From Terricaulis silvestris (lineage in GTDB: Bacteria; Pseudomonadota; Alphaproteobacteria; Caulobacterales; Aquidulcibacteraceae), in contig NZ_CP047045.1 in the NCBI RefSeq assembly GCF_009792355.1, positions 2,010,501 through 2,074,500 on the forward strand: a DNA stretch of 64,000 nucleotides. The letters are read 5' to 3'. Shown piece by piece: positions 18,426 through 26,901 of this stretch. The notes below the pieces were generated by a model, which was not told the origin of the DNA, searched no databases, and saw nothing but the letters and a program-made list of their open reading frames with translations. Every line of letters begins with the position of its first letter. Positions within the stretch are counted from its first letter, which is position 1. A program made the translations under genes and the position numbers.

Positions 18426-21134
18426 TTAGCCGAACAGGAAGCTGTCCTTGGTCAGGTTGGTGACATCGTCGATCCGAACGACATCGACGCCGCCCACGCC
18501 GCCATTGGCCAAGCCAAGGTCGATGAAGGTGTCGCCGCTCGCAACGCTGACATAGAGGTCGGCGTCGTCGAGCTTGTTGTTGGCGTTGGAGTCGAGATCA
18601 CTCCAAACCAAGTCTGTCGGTCGAAGGTCGATCAGATCCGTGTTCTTTTTGAAGTCGGTGATGCGGTCTTGGCCGTCGCCGAAAGCGAACACGAAGTGGT
18701 CGCGGGCGTTGCCGCCGGTCAGCGTGTCGTTGCCGATGCCGCCGTCAAGCGTATCGATCCCGTTGCCACCGGTCAGCTTGTCGTTGCCGGCGCCGCCCGA
18801 GAGCGAGTCGTTGTCGTTGCCGCCATCGAGCTTGTCGTCGCCGTCGCCGCCCGACAGGGCATCAATGCCGTTGCCGCCGTAGAGCGTGTCGTTGCCATCG
18901 CCGCCGTCGAGCGTGTCGTTGCCGCTGCCGCCGTCGAGCTTGTCGTTGCCGTCGCCGCCAGTCAGCGTGTTGTTGCCGCTGTTGCCGGTCAGCGTGTCGT
19001 TGAACGCGCTGCCTTCAACGGCTTCGATGTTCGTGAGGCAATCGCCGGCGGCATCGCCGCCGCTGCCGGAGCCGCTGGCCAACGAGACGTTCACTGCTGC
19101 GCCGGAACCTTGGTAGCTGGCTGTGTCGAAGTCAGCGCCGCCGTCCAGTTTGTCACCGCCTGCGCGGCCCATCAGGAAGTCATCGCCGGCGTTGCCGTAG
19201 AGCTCATTCTTCGCCGAGTTGCCGATCAGGACATCGTCGCCCGATCCGCCGCGTGCGTTCTCGATGACAACGCCGGCGGCGATCGTGAAGCCGCCCCAGA
19301 TGCCATCAACGAAAGAGACCACGCCACCACCGGTCGGGCTGTAGTTCAATGTGGCGGCGGTGAGATCGATGCGGGCGTTACGGGCGCCATCGTAGCGGAT
19401 GGTGTCTTTGCCCTTCGTATCCCAGATCGTCTCGTAATAGGTGCCGACCGCTTGGACGTCTTTGATCGTGTAGGTGTCGTTGCCCTCGGCGTAGTGATTG
19501 TTGGCGCCGTAACGCTCTTGCAGCATTGCGATATCGAACGCGCTCAGAGTGCCAGCCCAACCATTGCTCACGCCGGCAATCGTGAAGGGTGACTCGCCAT
19601 TCGGGCCGGTTTCCCATGAGCTGTTGTAGCTCATGACCGTGTAGACGCCCTGGTTCAGGTCGTAGATGCCGTACGAGCCTTGCGCGGCGGTGACGCCGAG
19701 CATGATCTCAGAGCCGCCGCCGTTGTCGTGCGGGTGCGCCAGGCCGTGACCGTGGCCGAACTCGTGCAGGATGGTTTCGAACGAATACCCGCCTTGCTCG
19801 AGGCTTTGCGGGAACGCGCCCCAACCGCCGCTATCGACGTTGAACGCCGCGATGCCTTGCGCATCACCGAACGCCGGATCCTGCGGATACATGTAGGCGC
19901 CGAACGAAGCGGACGTCGTCGTGAACAACCGGAATGTGGCTGCGCTCTCGTCAGTGGTGATTTCATAGTTCACGCCGAGGACTTTCTCGTATTCCTCAAG
20001 CGCCTTCATCACTTGTTGCTTTTCGAAATCGGTCCAACCAAACGACGGCAGCCCTTCGCCGAAATCGTTGCCCGCCTCGGCAAAATAAACATAGGCGGTG
20101 TTGCACTCGTCGAACTGCACGTTGTTCGCGCTGACCCAGTTGATCGAGTCCAGCGGATCGTAATCAGCGGGATTGATCTCCGAGGACGTAATCGAAAATC
20201 CGCCGCTGTAGGGCTGATAGGAAAACACGTCGAGATAATAGGTTCCGCTTTCTTCGGCGAAGAAGCCGACGCGCGACCCAAGATCACCGCCGAAGAAGTT
20301 GATGTCGTCGTTCAATGCGACCAGATTTCCGTCACCGTCGTATATGGCGATAACCGTGTCGAGTTCGCCTGCCGGAAGATTGAATATATCCGAATTGTAG
20401 TCGGCGCCGCCGGCGATCTCGAATGAGTAGAACATTCCCGCTTCCGCGGTGAACGAATAGGTGTCTACTTCGCCGAAACCAGGACCGTATGGGCCGTCGG
20501 GGCCGGCGTCGATAAAGCCGTAAGCGACAGTGCCGATCGTTAGCGACGGGGCGCCAGCGAACGTGTCGCCGACGATATCGGTTGGGGGCTGCAGCAGAGC
20601 GTCGAGCGTGTACCCGCCGGTCTGGCTCGCGCTAAAGCCCTCGACGCCGATAATATGAAGACCGGTGTAGGTCGCCGTGTACGTCACCAGCGAGTTGACG
20701 CCCGCGCCGCCATCATCGTCGAAGTTAAGCAGTCCAAAACCGCCGTTGAGAACATACAGAAACGTATCAGGCAGCGGCGTGGCGCCGGACCCGTACACGC
20801 TGAACATGTAGGTTTGGCCCGCAACCAAATTGAAACCGAAGAAATCCGTTTCGCCGGGATTGATCGTGCCGTCGATTGCGACGTCATTGGAGGGCGCAGC
20901 GATCGTAGTCAGATTGCCCTGCGAGCTGGTGGACGGTGAGTGAACAGCGCTGCCGTCTTTTCCGCTTGAAGCGGCCGCGGCGCACCCTGCGCAACCACAG
21001 GCGAGGGCATGGAACGTCAAGCCGCTCGTGTCTTCTTGCGGCTTGTGCAAAAGGCCGCCCACATCGCCCCTGGATAAGCTCGAAGTCCCCCAAAAATCAG
21101 ATGATGGGCCGGTCCCGTCCTGACGTAGATACAT
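18426..21134 (-). CDS. Secreted serralysin-type RTX metalloprotease (M10 family) with PPC-like domains
   Basis: A 902-residue extracellular zinc protease. After a short N-terminus with a CGCAGC cysteine cluster come two beta-rich regions resembling pre-peptidase C-terminal (PPC) domains, about residues 65-180 and 185-310. The catalytic domain has the zinc motif HEFGHGHGLAH at residues 457-467, and its Met-turn is TVMSYN. Calcium-binding GGxGxDxLx repeats run from about 630 to 815, and the C-terminus ends in hydrophobic DSFLFG, the uncleaved type I secretion signal. I choose ATG 21134 because GGGGAA precedes it and upstream residues are not family-like. The HlyD and ABC genes lie upstream on the same strand. 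Confidence 0.93.
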   Translation of the reverse strand: MYLRQDGTGPSSDFWGTSSLSRGDVGGLLHKPQEDTSGLTFHALACGCAGCAAAASSGKDGSAVHSPSTSSQGNLTTIAAPSNDVAIDGTINPGETDFFGFNLVAGQTYMFSVYGSGATPLPDTFLYVLNGGFGLLNFDDDGGAGVNSLVTYTATYTGLHIIGVEGFSASQTGGYTLDALLQPPTDIVGDTFAGAPSLTIGTVAYGFIDAGPDGPYGPGFGEVDTYSFTAEAGMFYSFEIAGGADYNSDIFNLPAGELDTVIAIYDGDGNLVALNDDINFFGGDLGSRVGFFAEESGTYYLDVFSYQPYSGGFSITSSEINPADYDPLDSINWVSANNVQFDECNTAYVYFAEAGNDFGEGLPSFGWTDFEKQQVMKALEEYEKVLGVNYEITTDESAATFRLFTTTSASFGAYMYPQDPAFGDAQGIAAFNVDSGGWGAFPQSLEQGGYSFETILHEFGHGHGLAHPHDNGGGSEIMLGVTAAQGSYGIYDLNQGVYTVMSYNSSWETGPNGESPFTIAGVSNGWAGTLSAFDIAMLQERYGANNHYAEGNDTYTIKDVQAVGTYYETIWDTKGKDTIRYDGARNARIDLTAATLNYSPTGGGVVSFVDGIWGGFTIAAGVVIENARGGSGDDVLIGNSAKNELYGNAGDDFLMGRAGGDKLDGGADFDTASYQGSGAAVNVSLASGSGSGGDAAGDCLTNIEAVEGSAFNDTLTGNSGNNTLTGGDGNDKLDGGSGNDTLDGGDGNDTLYGGNGIDALSGGDGDDKLDGGNDNDSLSGGAGNDKLTGGNGIDTLDGGIGNDTLTGGNARDHFVFAFGDGQDRITDFKKNTDLIDLRPTDLVWSDLDSNANNKLDDADLYVSVASGDTFIDLGLANGGVGGVDVVRIDDVTNLTKDSFLFG
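18693..18959 (-). repeat. Tandem 27-base repeats encoding RTX nonapeptides
   Basis: About ten imperfect 27-base units each encode one nonapeptide such as GGDGNDKLD or GGSGNDTLD, which forms the calcium-binding parallel beta roll of the protease. The repeats keep long frames open on the plus strand as well, but those are artefacts. Confidence 0.93.
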
Positions 21135-21244
21135 CTGCGTTCCCCTGTTCACCAAGCCTGTGCAAATTGACTTGCCGAGGATTTCAAAAGGACCGCACAA
21201 TCCCGTTCGCGATGTTGGATTGCGCTCGTTCGCCAGTGGCCCAA

Positions 21245-21604
21245 ATGAACTCCACGCTACGCTCAACCTATGCGGCGCTTTTTTGGATCGCAACGCTAAT
21301 CGTGGCGGCGTGTTCGTGCAATCCAACGGTTCCAACCGCATATGCTGCGCCCGCACAGGAGACGCCAAACATGCAAGAAACACGCGAGGATGGAGGCGTG
21401 TCAGGGTTGCCTTTTGCGCGCGGCGCGATTTTCCGTTGCCTTGACGACTATCTCGTTCACTTGGAAGCACATGGCGCGATCGATCTGCCCTGGTGGCGAG
21501 AGATCAGTCCGGGCGTTTATGAGCGCGTTGTAAGAATGACCGGCGCCGAGCGCGAAGTCGCGACGCGAGAAGAGCTGATGCAACGTTTCGGGTTTGAATG
21601 TTGA
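21245..21604 (+). CDS. Small exported protein between the protease and its secretion genes
   Basis: The 119-residue product lies on the opposite strand to the protease (starts 110 bases apart, divergent) and ends 15 bases before the end of the HlyD gene (convergent). The N-terminus is a signal peptide, ALFWIATLIVAACSCNPT, with a possible lipobox VAAC. The mature part is about 85 residues with a cysteine in IFRCLDDYL and another at the very end (RFGFEC), which could form a disulfide. A tail TGAEREVATREELMQRF looks helical. I recognise no family. Known serralysin loci often carry a small periplasmic inhibitor at this place, so an inhibitor or chaperone role is a testable guess. A start two codon-groups earlier (MLDCARSP) is less likely. 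Confidence 0.65.
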   Translation: MNSTLRSTYAALFWIATLIVAACSCNPTVPTAYAAPAQETPNMQETREDGGVSGLPFARGAIFRCLDDYLVHLEAHGAIDLPWWREISPGVYERVVRMTGAEREVATREELMQRFGFEC

Positions 21605-21619
21605 ACGCCCTGATCGCGG

Positions 21620-22891
21620 TCAACCCTCGCGGAAGCTGCTCCAAATCGATTGGTTGAGCGGCTCTAAAAGGTACTGAAGTGCGGTGCGCTTTCGGGTCGG
21701 GACCACGACCTGCGCCGGCAAGCCAGGGCGTAACTGGCGCGCGCCGGATGCTTCAGGATTCAGCCGTTCCAGCTCTTCGCGCGACACCGCCATCTGTAAC
21801 AAGAAATAAGCATTGCCGTTGCGCTCATCGACAAAACGGTCGGCCGATACGCGGCGTACTTCGCCGCGCAATCTCGGCATGTTGCGTCCCGAGAACGCGG
21901 TGATCAGCACTTCGCCTTCCAACCCCTGATGCAAATCGTCGGCATCCTCGGGGCGCACCTGGGCTTCGACAATCAGGTCTTGCCCTTCCGGCACAATGTC
22001 CATCACCGCTTCACCGGCCCGCACGACGCCACCGACCGTGTTGGCTTGCAGGCCGACGATGACGCCGGCCACCGGCGCGCGCATCAGCGTGCGTTCCAGT
22101 TCGGCTCTGGCGCCGGCGAGCTGCGGCAGCAACTGCGCAAGACGCGCTTCGATGTCCCGTAGCTCTTCGGCGCGATCTTCCATGGCGCCCGCGATGGCCG
22201 CACGCAGTTCGGCGCGGCGGCCGTCGAGTTCGGCCTGAGAGCGCTCCAATGCGCGCACGCGCGTGAGCGGCATCAGGCCCCGTTCAGCGAGCGAGCGCAC
22301 GCCGGTCAGTTCGTCCTCAAGCAAGCTGTGCTGGCGGTTGATCGCAACAATTTCTTCCTGATAGCCGGCGATGCGGGCTTCAACCGCGCCGCCACCGGAG
22401 CGTTGCGTGCGCAGCGCCGCGCGCCGCGATTCCGCTTCGATGCGATGGCGCTCAAGCGCGGCGTCAGCGATGGCGCGATCTTCGGGCGGCAACGCCGCCC
22501 ACTCGGCGGGCGCTTGTATCTCAGCCCCGGTATCGCGTGAGGCGAGCAACTGAGCGCGCTGCATTTGCAGATCGAGCGTTTGCGACAAGATCGCTTCCTT
22601 GCGCGCCAGCACTTCCGGCGCGCTGAGTTCGATCAGCAGTTCGCCCTCCTGAACGCGTTGGCCCTCCTCCACCGCAATGCGGGAGATCACACCGCCATCG
22701 CGATGTTGCACGGTCTGGCGGCTGCCGGCGACGACGACGACGCCGGGCGCGACGACAGCCGCATCGAGCGGCGCAAACGCCGCCCAGCCGAGAAACAGGC
22801 CAAAGAAGCTGAGCAGCGCGATCACGCCAAATCGGATCTCTCGCCGCGCATCATCGCTGGTCAGCGCTTCGTCGGCGTCGGAGATCGCCAC
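21620..22891 (-). CDS. Type I secretion membrane-fusion protein, HlyD/PrtE family
   Basis: The 423-residue periplasmic adaptor connects the inner-membrane ABC exporter to an outer-membrane TolC-like channel. One membrane anchor lies at about residues 24-45. A first lipoyl half follows, with VVVAGSRQTVQHRDGGVISRI. The long coiled coil runs from about 95 to 255. The second lipoyl and beta-barrel part has RAPVAGVIVGLQANTVGGVV. The start is GTG 22891, sharing one base with the stop of the ABC gene. No TolC-type gene is nearby, so an outer-membrane partner must be encoded elsewhere. Confidence 0.94.
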   Translation of the reverse strand: MAISDADEALTSDDARREIRFGVIALLSFFGLFLGWAAFAPLDAAVVAPGVVVVAGSRQTVQHRDGGVISRIAVEEGQRVQEGELLIELSAPEVLARKEAILSQTLDLQMQRAQLLASRDTGAEIQAPAEWAALPPEDRAIADAALERHRIEAESRRAALRTQRSGGGAVEARIAGYQEEIVAINRQHSLLEDELTGVRSLAERGLMPLTRVRALERSQAELDGRRAELRAAIAGAMEDRAEELRDIEARLAQLLPQLAGARAELERTLMRAPVAGVIVGLQANTVGGVVRAGEAVMDIVPEGQDLIVEAQVRPEDADDLHQGLEGEVLITAFSGRNMPRLRGEVRRVSADRFVDERNGNAYFLLQMAVSREELERLNPEASGARQLRPGLPAQVVVPTRKRTALQYLLEPLNQSIWSSFREG

Positions 22892-24624
22892 TATTGGCTC
22901 TCCCGCGCCCGAATTGGCGTCAGATTTCCGGAACCGGATTGCGCCGCGTTCAAAGTGCGCATGATCTCGTCGCGCGGTCCGAAAGCGTCGATGCCGCCGT
23001 CGCGGACGACCAGCACCTTATCGACCGCGGCGATAACACCGGCGCGGTGCGCGACGGTGAGCACCGCGGCGCCCCGCGCCTTGGCGCGATTGATCGCTTG
23101 GATGAGGGCAACCTCACCCTCGGCGTCGAGGTGCGCGTTGGGCTCGTCGAGCACAAGCAACACGGGGTCATCATAGAGCGCGCGCGCCAACGCTACACGT
23201 TGCGCTTGGCCAAGCGACAAGCCGCGACCCATCGGGCCGAGCTGTGTGTCATAGCCCTTCGGCAAACGCAGGATCATGTCGTGGGCGCCAGCGGACTGCG
23301 CCGCGGCGATCGTTAGCGCATCTGCTTCGTTTGACGATGGCGCGAAGCGACGAATGTTCTCGCCTACCGTGCCGGCGATCAGCGCGACTTCCTGTGGCAA
23401 GTACCCGACGTGGCGTCCCAAGGCGTCCGGATCCCAGTGCGCCAAGTTGGCCCCGTCCAGGCGCGCGACGCCAGCGTCTGGCGCGATAGCGCCGGCTGCG
23501 ACACGGGCGAGCGTCGATTTACCTGCGCCGCTTGGGCCGATCACACCCAACACCTCACCGCGTTCCGCGGCGAAAGAGATGTTGTTGAGCGCGAGCCTAT
23601 CGCCTTCAGGGAGGCGCACGCTAACCCGCTCGAAGCGAAGGCCAGTCGTCGGCGCCGGCAGCGTGGTGCGGTCGATCTCTTGGGGCGCGTCATCAATCAG
23701 TTCAGTCAGATTGCGGAACGCCAGTCGTGCCTGCTCGACCTGGCGCAGCCCGCCCACGACCTGTTCCAGCGGCGCCAGAGCGCGCGCTGCGAGGATCGAG
23801 CCGGCGATAAGAGCGCCTGGCGAAATTTGTCCGTTCACGGCGAGGTAGGCGCCCGCGGCCAAAACCCCCGACTGCAGCAGGAGACGCCAGAAGCGCGAGG
23901 TCGAGCCATATGCCGCTTGCATCATGGCGGCTCGTGTTTGCTCGGTCAGCAATTCCTGGCGGCGCTCTAACTGGCGGTCGATCAGAACGCCGCGCATGCC
24001 GAGCGCGCGTACCGCTTCGGAAGCGCCGCGATCGGCCTCCTGGGCCGCGTAATAGCGCGGCGCGAGAGCCGTGGTGCGTTGGATGATCGGGCGCATGGCG
24101 TGTTCGTTGCGCAGGGCAATGAGCAACAGAATGATGCCGCCAGCCAAAGTCAGGACGCCGATCAGCGGGTGGATCATGAAGCAAACCGCCACGAACACGA
24201 TGGTCCAGGGCGCATCGAGAATGGCGGTGGCGGCCGGGCTGGCGAAAACTTGTCTCAGCGTATCGAAGTCGCGCGCCGCTTGCGTGCGCGAGAGGTCGGC
24301 AGGTCCGCGCCCCGCGCCGAACCCAAGCTGGATAACCTGGCGCGAAAGCAGCCGATTGAGCCGGAGGCCAATGCGCGCGCCGATGCGTTGACGCGTCAAA
24401 TCGAGGAGTGCGAGCACGCTCAGCGCGAAGATCAGCACAACACCGAGCAACCCCAGTGTCGCGATGCCGCCCGTGTTCAGGACGCGATCGTACACCTGCA
24501 TCATGAAGATCGACGGCGCGAGGTAGAGCAGGTTGATGCCGGCGCTGAAAACGACCGTCCAACCGAGCAAGTTCCGGCACGCCCGTACCGCGCCGCGCAG
24601 GCCCGATGTCTGATTTGCCGCCAA
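22891..24624 (-). CDS. Type I secretion ABC transporter (permease-ATPase), PrtD family
   Basis: A fused half-transporter of 577 residues that energises export of the downstream protease. The N-terminal half has six hydrophobic spans, including VFSAGINLLYLAPSIFMMQVYDRVL, typical of the PrtD/AprD type without a C39-like domain. The ATPase half has the Walker A GPSGAGKST, the Q-loop YLPQEVAL, the signature LSLGQAQRVALARAL, and Walker B VLLVLDEPNAHLD. The only start I see is a TTG at 24624, just after an in-frame TGA. The order ABC, HlyD, protease on one strand suggests a dedicated secretion system. Confidence 0.95.
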   Translation of the reverse strand: MAANQTSGLRGAVRACRNLLGWTVVFSAGINLLYLAPSIFMMQVYDRVLNTGGIATLGLLGVVLIFALSVLALLDLTRQRIGARIGLRLNRLLSRQVIQLGFGAGRGPADLSRTQAARDFDTLRQVFASPAATAILDAPWTIVFVAVCFMIHPLIGVLTLAGGIILLLIALRNEHAMRPIIQRTTALAPRYYAAQEADRGASEAVRALGMRGVLIDRQLERRQELLTEQTRAAMMQAAYGSTSRFWRLLLQSGVLAAGAYLAVNGQISPGALIAGSILAARALAPLEQVVGGLRQVEQARLAFRNLTELIDDAPQEIDRTTLPAPTTGLRFERVSVRLPEGDRLALNNISFAAERGEVLGVIGPSGAGKSTLARVAAGAIAPDAGVARLDGANLAHWDPDALGRHVGYLPQEVALIAGTVGENIRRFAPSSNEADALTIAAAQSAGAHDMILRLPKGYDTQLGPMGRGLSLGQAQRVALARALYDDPVLLVLDEPNAHLDAEGEVALIQAINRAKARGAAVLTVAHRAGVIAAVDKVLVVRDGGIDAFGPRDEIMRTLNAAQSGSGNLTPIRARESQ

Positions 24625-24899
24625 AGGTCACCCACCATCCATCGGACCGTCACCGGACCGGCCAGTCCACCTAACCAAGGCCAGCCAGCCCGGCAATGCC
24701 CGCGCGCACGCCCCGTACGCGACAACCGCCCCTAAATTCCCCTTGGAACCTGGCGCTCAGGGGATCGGAGGCCGCAAAACAATGAGGGCCTAGCGGCCAG
24801 CTACCCGTCAGCACGAAAAGACCCAAGACCATCACGATCGAGCGCGATAGTGTGCACCGAGGCATGTCGAACGCGCCGAAGCCGTCGGTGAGGACAACA

Positions 24900-25748
24900 A
24901 TGGCTAAACGCGCGCGCGCCATCTTCGCTGTCGCAACGCTGCTTGCCGGCTGCGCGGATCCAACGCTTTCCCCCGCTCAGCCGACCTTATCATCGCAGTC
25001 TGACTTCGCCGTAGAACCCGTCCGGCAATGGCGCTTGCCATCCGCGCTCGATGAAATTTCAGGGCTCGCCGCGGCCACGGATGGCCGGTTGTTCGCGCAC
25101 GACGACGAGCGCGCGGTCCTCTACCAGATCGACCCGGCGCAAGGCCGTCTCGCATCGACGTTCGCGGTGGGCGCGCCTGAGACAGGTGACTTCGAGGGCC
25201 TCGCCATAACGCCTGACGGCGTATTCTGGTTAGTCACCAGCGCCGCCGAATTGCTGAGTTTTCGCGAGGGAGAAGGCGGTTCGCGTGTCGCCTTCGAACG
25301 CTTCGACAGCGGTCTTCGCGATATTTGTGAAGTCGAGGGACTGGCCTATCTGTCGGCCGACGACGGCCTCATTCTCGCCTGCAAGCACATGGACGCTGGC
25401 GACATGCGCGATCAAGTTCAACTGTATGCTTGGCGTCCGGGCTCGCCGGCCAGCCTTTGGCGCTCGATCCCCAAACGCGATGTGACGGAGGCTGCGGGCG
25501 TCTCGGACTTCCAGCCGTCATCAGTGGAGATTGAAGCGTCCACCGGCGCGTTCTTTGTGCTGTCGGCGCGCGACGGCGCAGTCGCATGGTTCGGCGCGGA
25601 CGGATCGCTACGCAGCGCGTGGGCGCTGAGCGCGGAGCACACGCAGGCGGAAGGGCTCGCGCTCTTGCCGGACGGCCGGCTCGTTATCGCGGATGAGGGT
25701 GCGCGCAGGGGCGCACTGCTTTCGATCTATGAGCGGCGTCATGATTAG
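24900..25748 (+). CDS. Predicted lipoprotein with beta-propeller-like repeats, SdiA-regulated-like
   Basis: The 282-residue product starts at ATG 24900 after GAGGACAACA, with a signal peptide and lipobox LLAGC. The mature part has repeating patterns such as DEISGLAAATDGRLFAHDD, GDFEGLAITPDGVFWLVTS and QAEGLALLPDGRLVIADEG, spaced like propeller blades. They resemble SdiA-regulated or phytase-like propellers, which I judge by eye. It overlaps the next gene by eight bases, so the two form an operon. The function is unknown. A start upstream at 24852 is possible but lacks a better ribosome site. Confidence 0.8.
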   Translation: MAKRARAIFAVATLLAGCADPTLSPAQPTLSSQSDFAVEPVRQWRLPSALDEISGLAAATDGRLFAHDDERAVLYQIDPAQGRLASTFAVGAPETGDFEGLAITPDGVFWLVTSAAELLSFREGEGGSRVAFERFDSGLRDICEVEGLAYLSADDGLILACKHMDAGDMRDQVQLYAWRPGSPASLWRSIPKRDVTEAAGVSDFQPSSVEIEASTGAFFVLSARDGAVAWFGADGSLRSAWALSAEHTQAEGLALLPDGRLVIADEGARRGALLSIYERRHD

Positions 25749-26901
25749 ATATTTGCGCACATTCCTCGCGGCATGCGCACTCCTCGCGGGCGCTTGCGCG
25801 TCTGCGCCGGCGGCGCGCGCGCAAGCGCATTGGGATGGCGTTTCCCGTGTGGTGGCCGTTGGAGATCTTCACGGCGATTACGAAAAATTTGCCGACATGC
25901 TGCGCACTGCGAACTTGATCGATACGCAAGGCAATTGGGTCGGTGGCCGCGCGCATCTGGTGCAACTCGGAGACATTCCCGATCGCGGCCCCAACAGCCG
26001 CATGATCATGGACCATCTGATGCGCCTTGAGCCACAGGCGCGGCGTGCGGGCGGCTACGTGCACGCTTTGATCGGCAATCACGAGGCGATGAACGTCGAA
26101 GGCGATTTGCGCTACGTGCATCCCGGCGAATACGCCGCCTTCGCCAACGCCGGTTCAGAGCGCCGCCGCCAACGCTATTATCGCGCCACGCTCGACGCGC
26201 TCCGTGCACGGCCGCCAGCGAGTGGCCTGCCCGTGTTCGATGACGCCTTCCGCGCTCAATGGGAAAGCACGTATCCACTGGGTTACGTCGAGCATCGCGA
26301 GGCCTGGGGACCAAACGGACGATACGGCCGCTGGATCGCGAGCCACGACGCCGTCATCCGCATCAACGACACACTGTTTGTGCATGGTGGCCTCGGTCCG
26401 AGTTTTGTCACACCGAGCGCAGACGTGATGAACGACGCTGTTCGTGGGGCGCTGCAGGGGCGACCTGACCCGGTCTATCTGGACATTGTCACCAATCAGG
26501 AAGGCCCGCTTTGGTATCGCGGCCTATCTCTCAACGCCGAAGAGACCGAACGCGCCAATCTTGAGGCCCTGCTCACGCGGCATGGCGTAGCGCGGATCGT
26601 TGTTGGCCACACCAAACGCGCGTCCACGGTGTGGCCCCGCTTCAACGGGCGTGTCCTGATTGCCGACATCGTGGTGCCTGCCGGCTTCAGCGACCCACAT
26701 GCCTATCTTGAAATCGACGGCAACCTGACGACGATCTATCGCGGCACGCGCGTCCCGCTTCGGGCTGCAACGCGGGACGAAACTTGCGCTTATCTCGCGG
26801 CCATTGCCGCTCTCGATGAGGCTGGCTCGCCCAACACCACGGCCGCGGCGCAGTGCGCCACGCCCGCCGCCGCCGAAGCTATCCCCGGCAGCGCTGAATA
26901 A
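25741..26901 (+). CDS. Secreted Shewanella-like PPP-family metallophosphatase
   Basis: The 386-residue enzyme starts at ATG 25741, eight bases inside the preceding gene. A signal peptide with LLAGACASAPAARAQA makes it exported or lipid-anchored. The metallophosphoesterase motifs are in order: GDLHGDYEKF, GDIPDRGPNS, GNHEAMNVEGDLRYV, HGGLGPSF and VVGHTKR. These supply the binuclear metal ligands. The insert between GNHE and HGG fits the Shewanella-like phosphatase (SLP) branch of the PPP superfamily, known for protein phosphatase activity. The substrate is unknown. Its 3' end overlaps the convergent downstream gene by 23 bases. Confidence 0.88.
   Translation: MIRYLRTFLAACALLAGACASAPAARAQAHWDGVSRVVAVGDLHGDYEKFADMLRTANLIDTQGNWVGGRAHLVQLGDIPDRGPNSRMIMDHLMRLEPQARRAGGYVHALIGNHEAMNVEGDLRYVHPGEYAAFANAGSERRRQRYYRATLDALRARPPASGLPVFDDAFRAQWESTYPLGYVEHREAWGPNGRYGRWIASHDAVIRINDTLFVHGGLGPSFVTPSADVMNDAVRGALQGRPDPVYLDIVTNQEGPLWYRGLSLNAEETERANLEALLTRHGVARIVVGHTKRASTVWPRFNGRVLIADIVVPAGFSDPHAYLEIDGNLTTIYRGTRVPLRAATRDETCAYLAAIAALDEAGSPNTTAAAQCATPAAAEAIPGSAE

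Noticed and set aside
18693-18959. Regular repeats that could suggest a CRISPR array
   Set aside because: The units are contiguous 27-base coding repeats without spacers and lie within the protease reading frame.
18339-19592. Long plus-strand open frame (417 codons) rich in Val/Ala repeats
   Set aside because: It is antisense to the RTX repeat region of the protease; the 27-base periodicity keeps several frames open. The product is low complexity and no ribosome site is seen.
24671-24922. 83-codon minus-strand frame upstream of the ABC exporter
   Set aside because: It overlaps the 5' end of the divergent lipoprotein gene and has no convincing ribosome site; the hydrophobic stretch is short. 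I treat 24625-24899 as intergenic.
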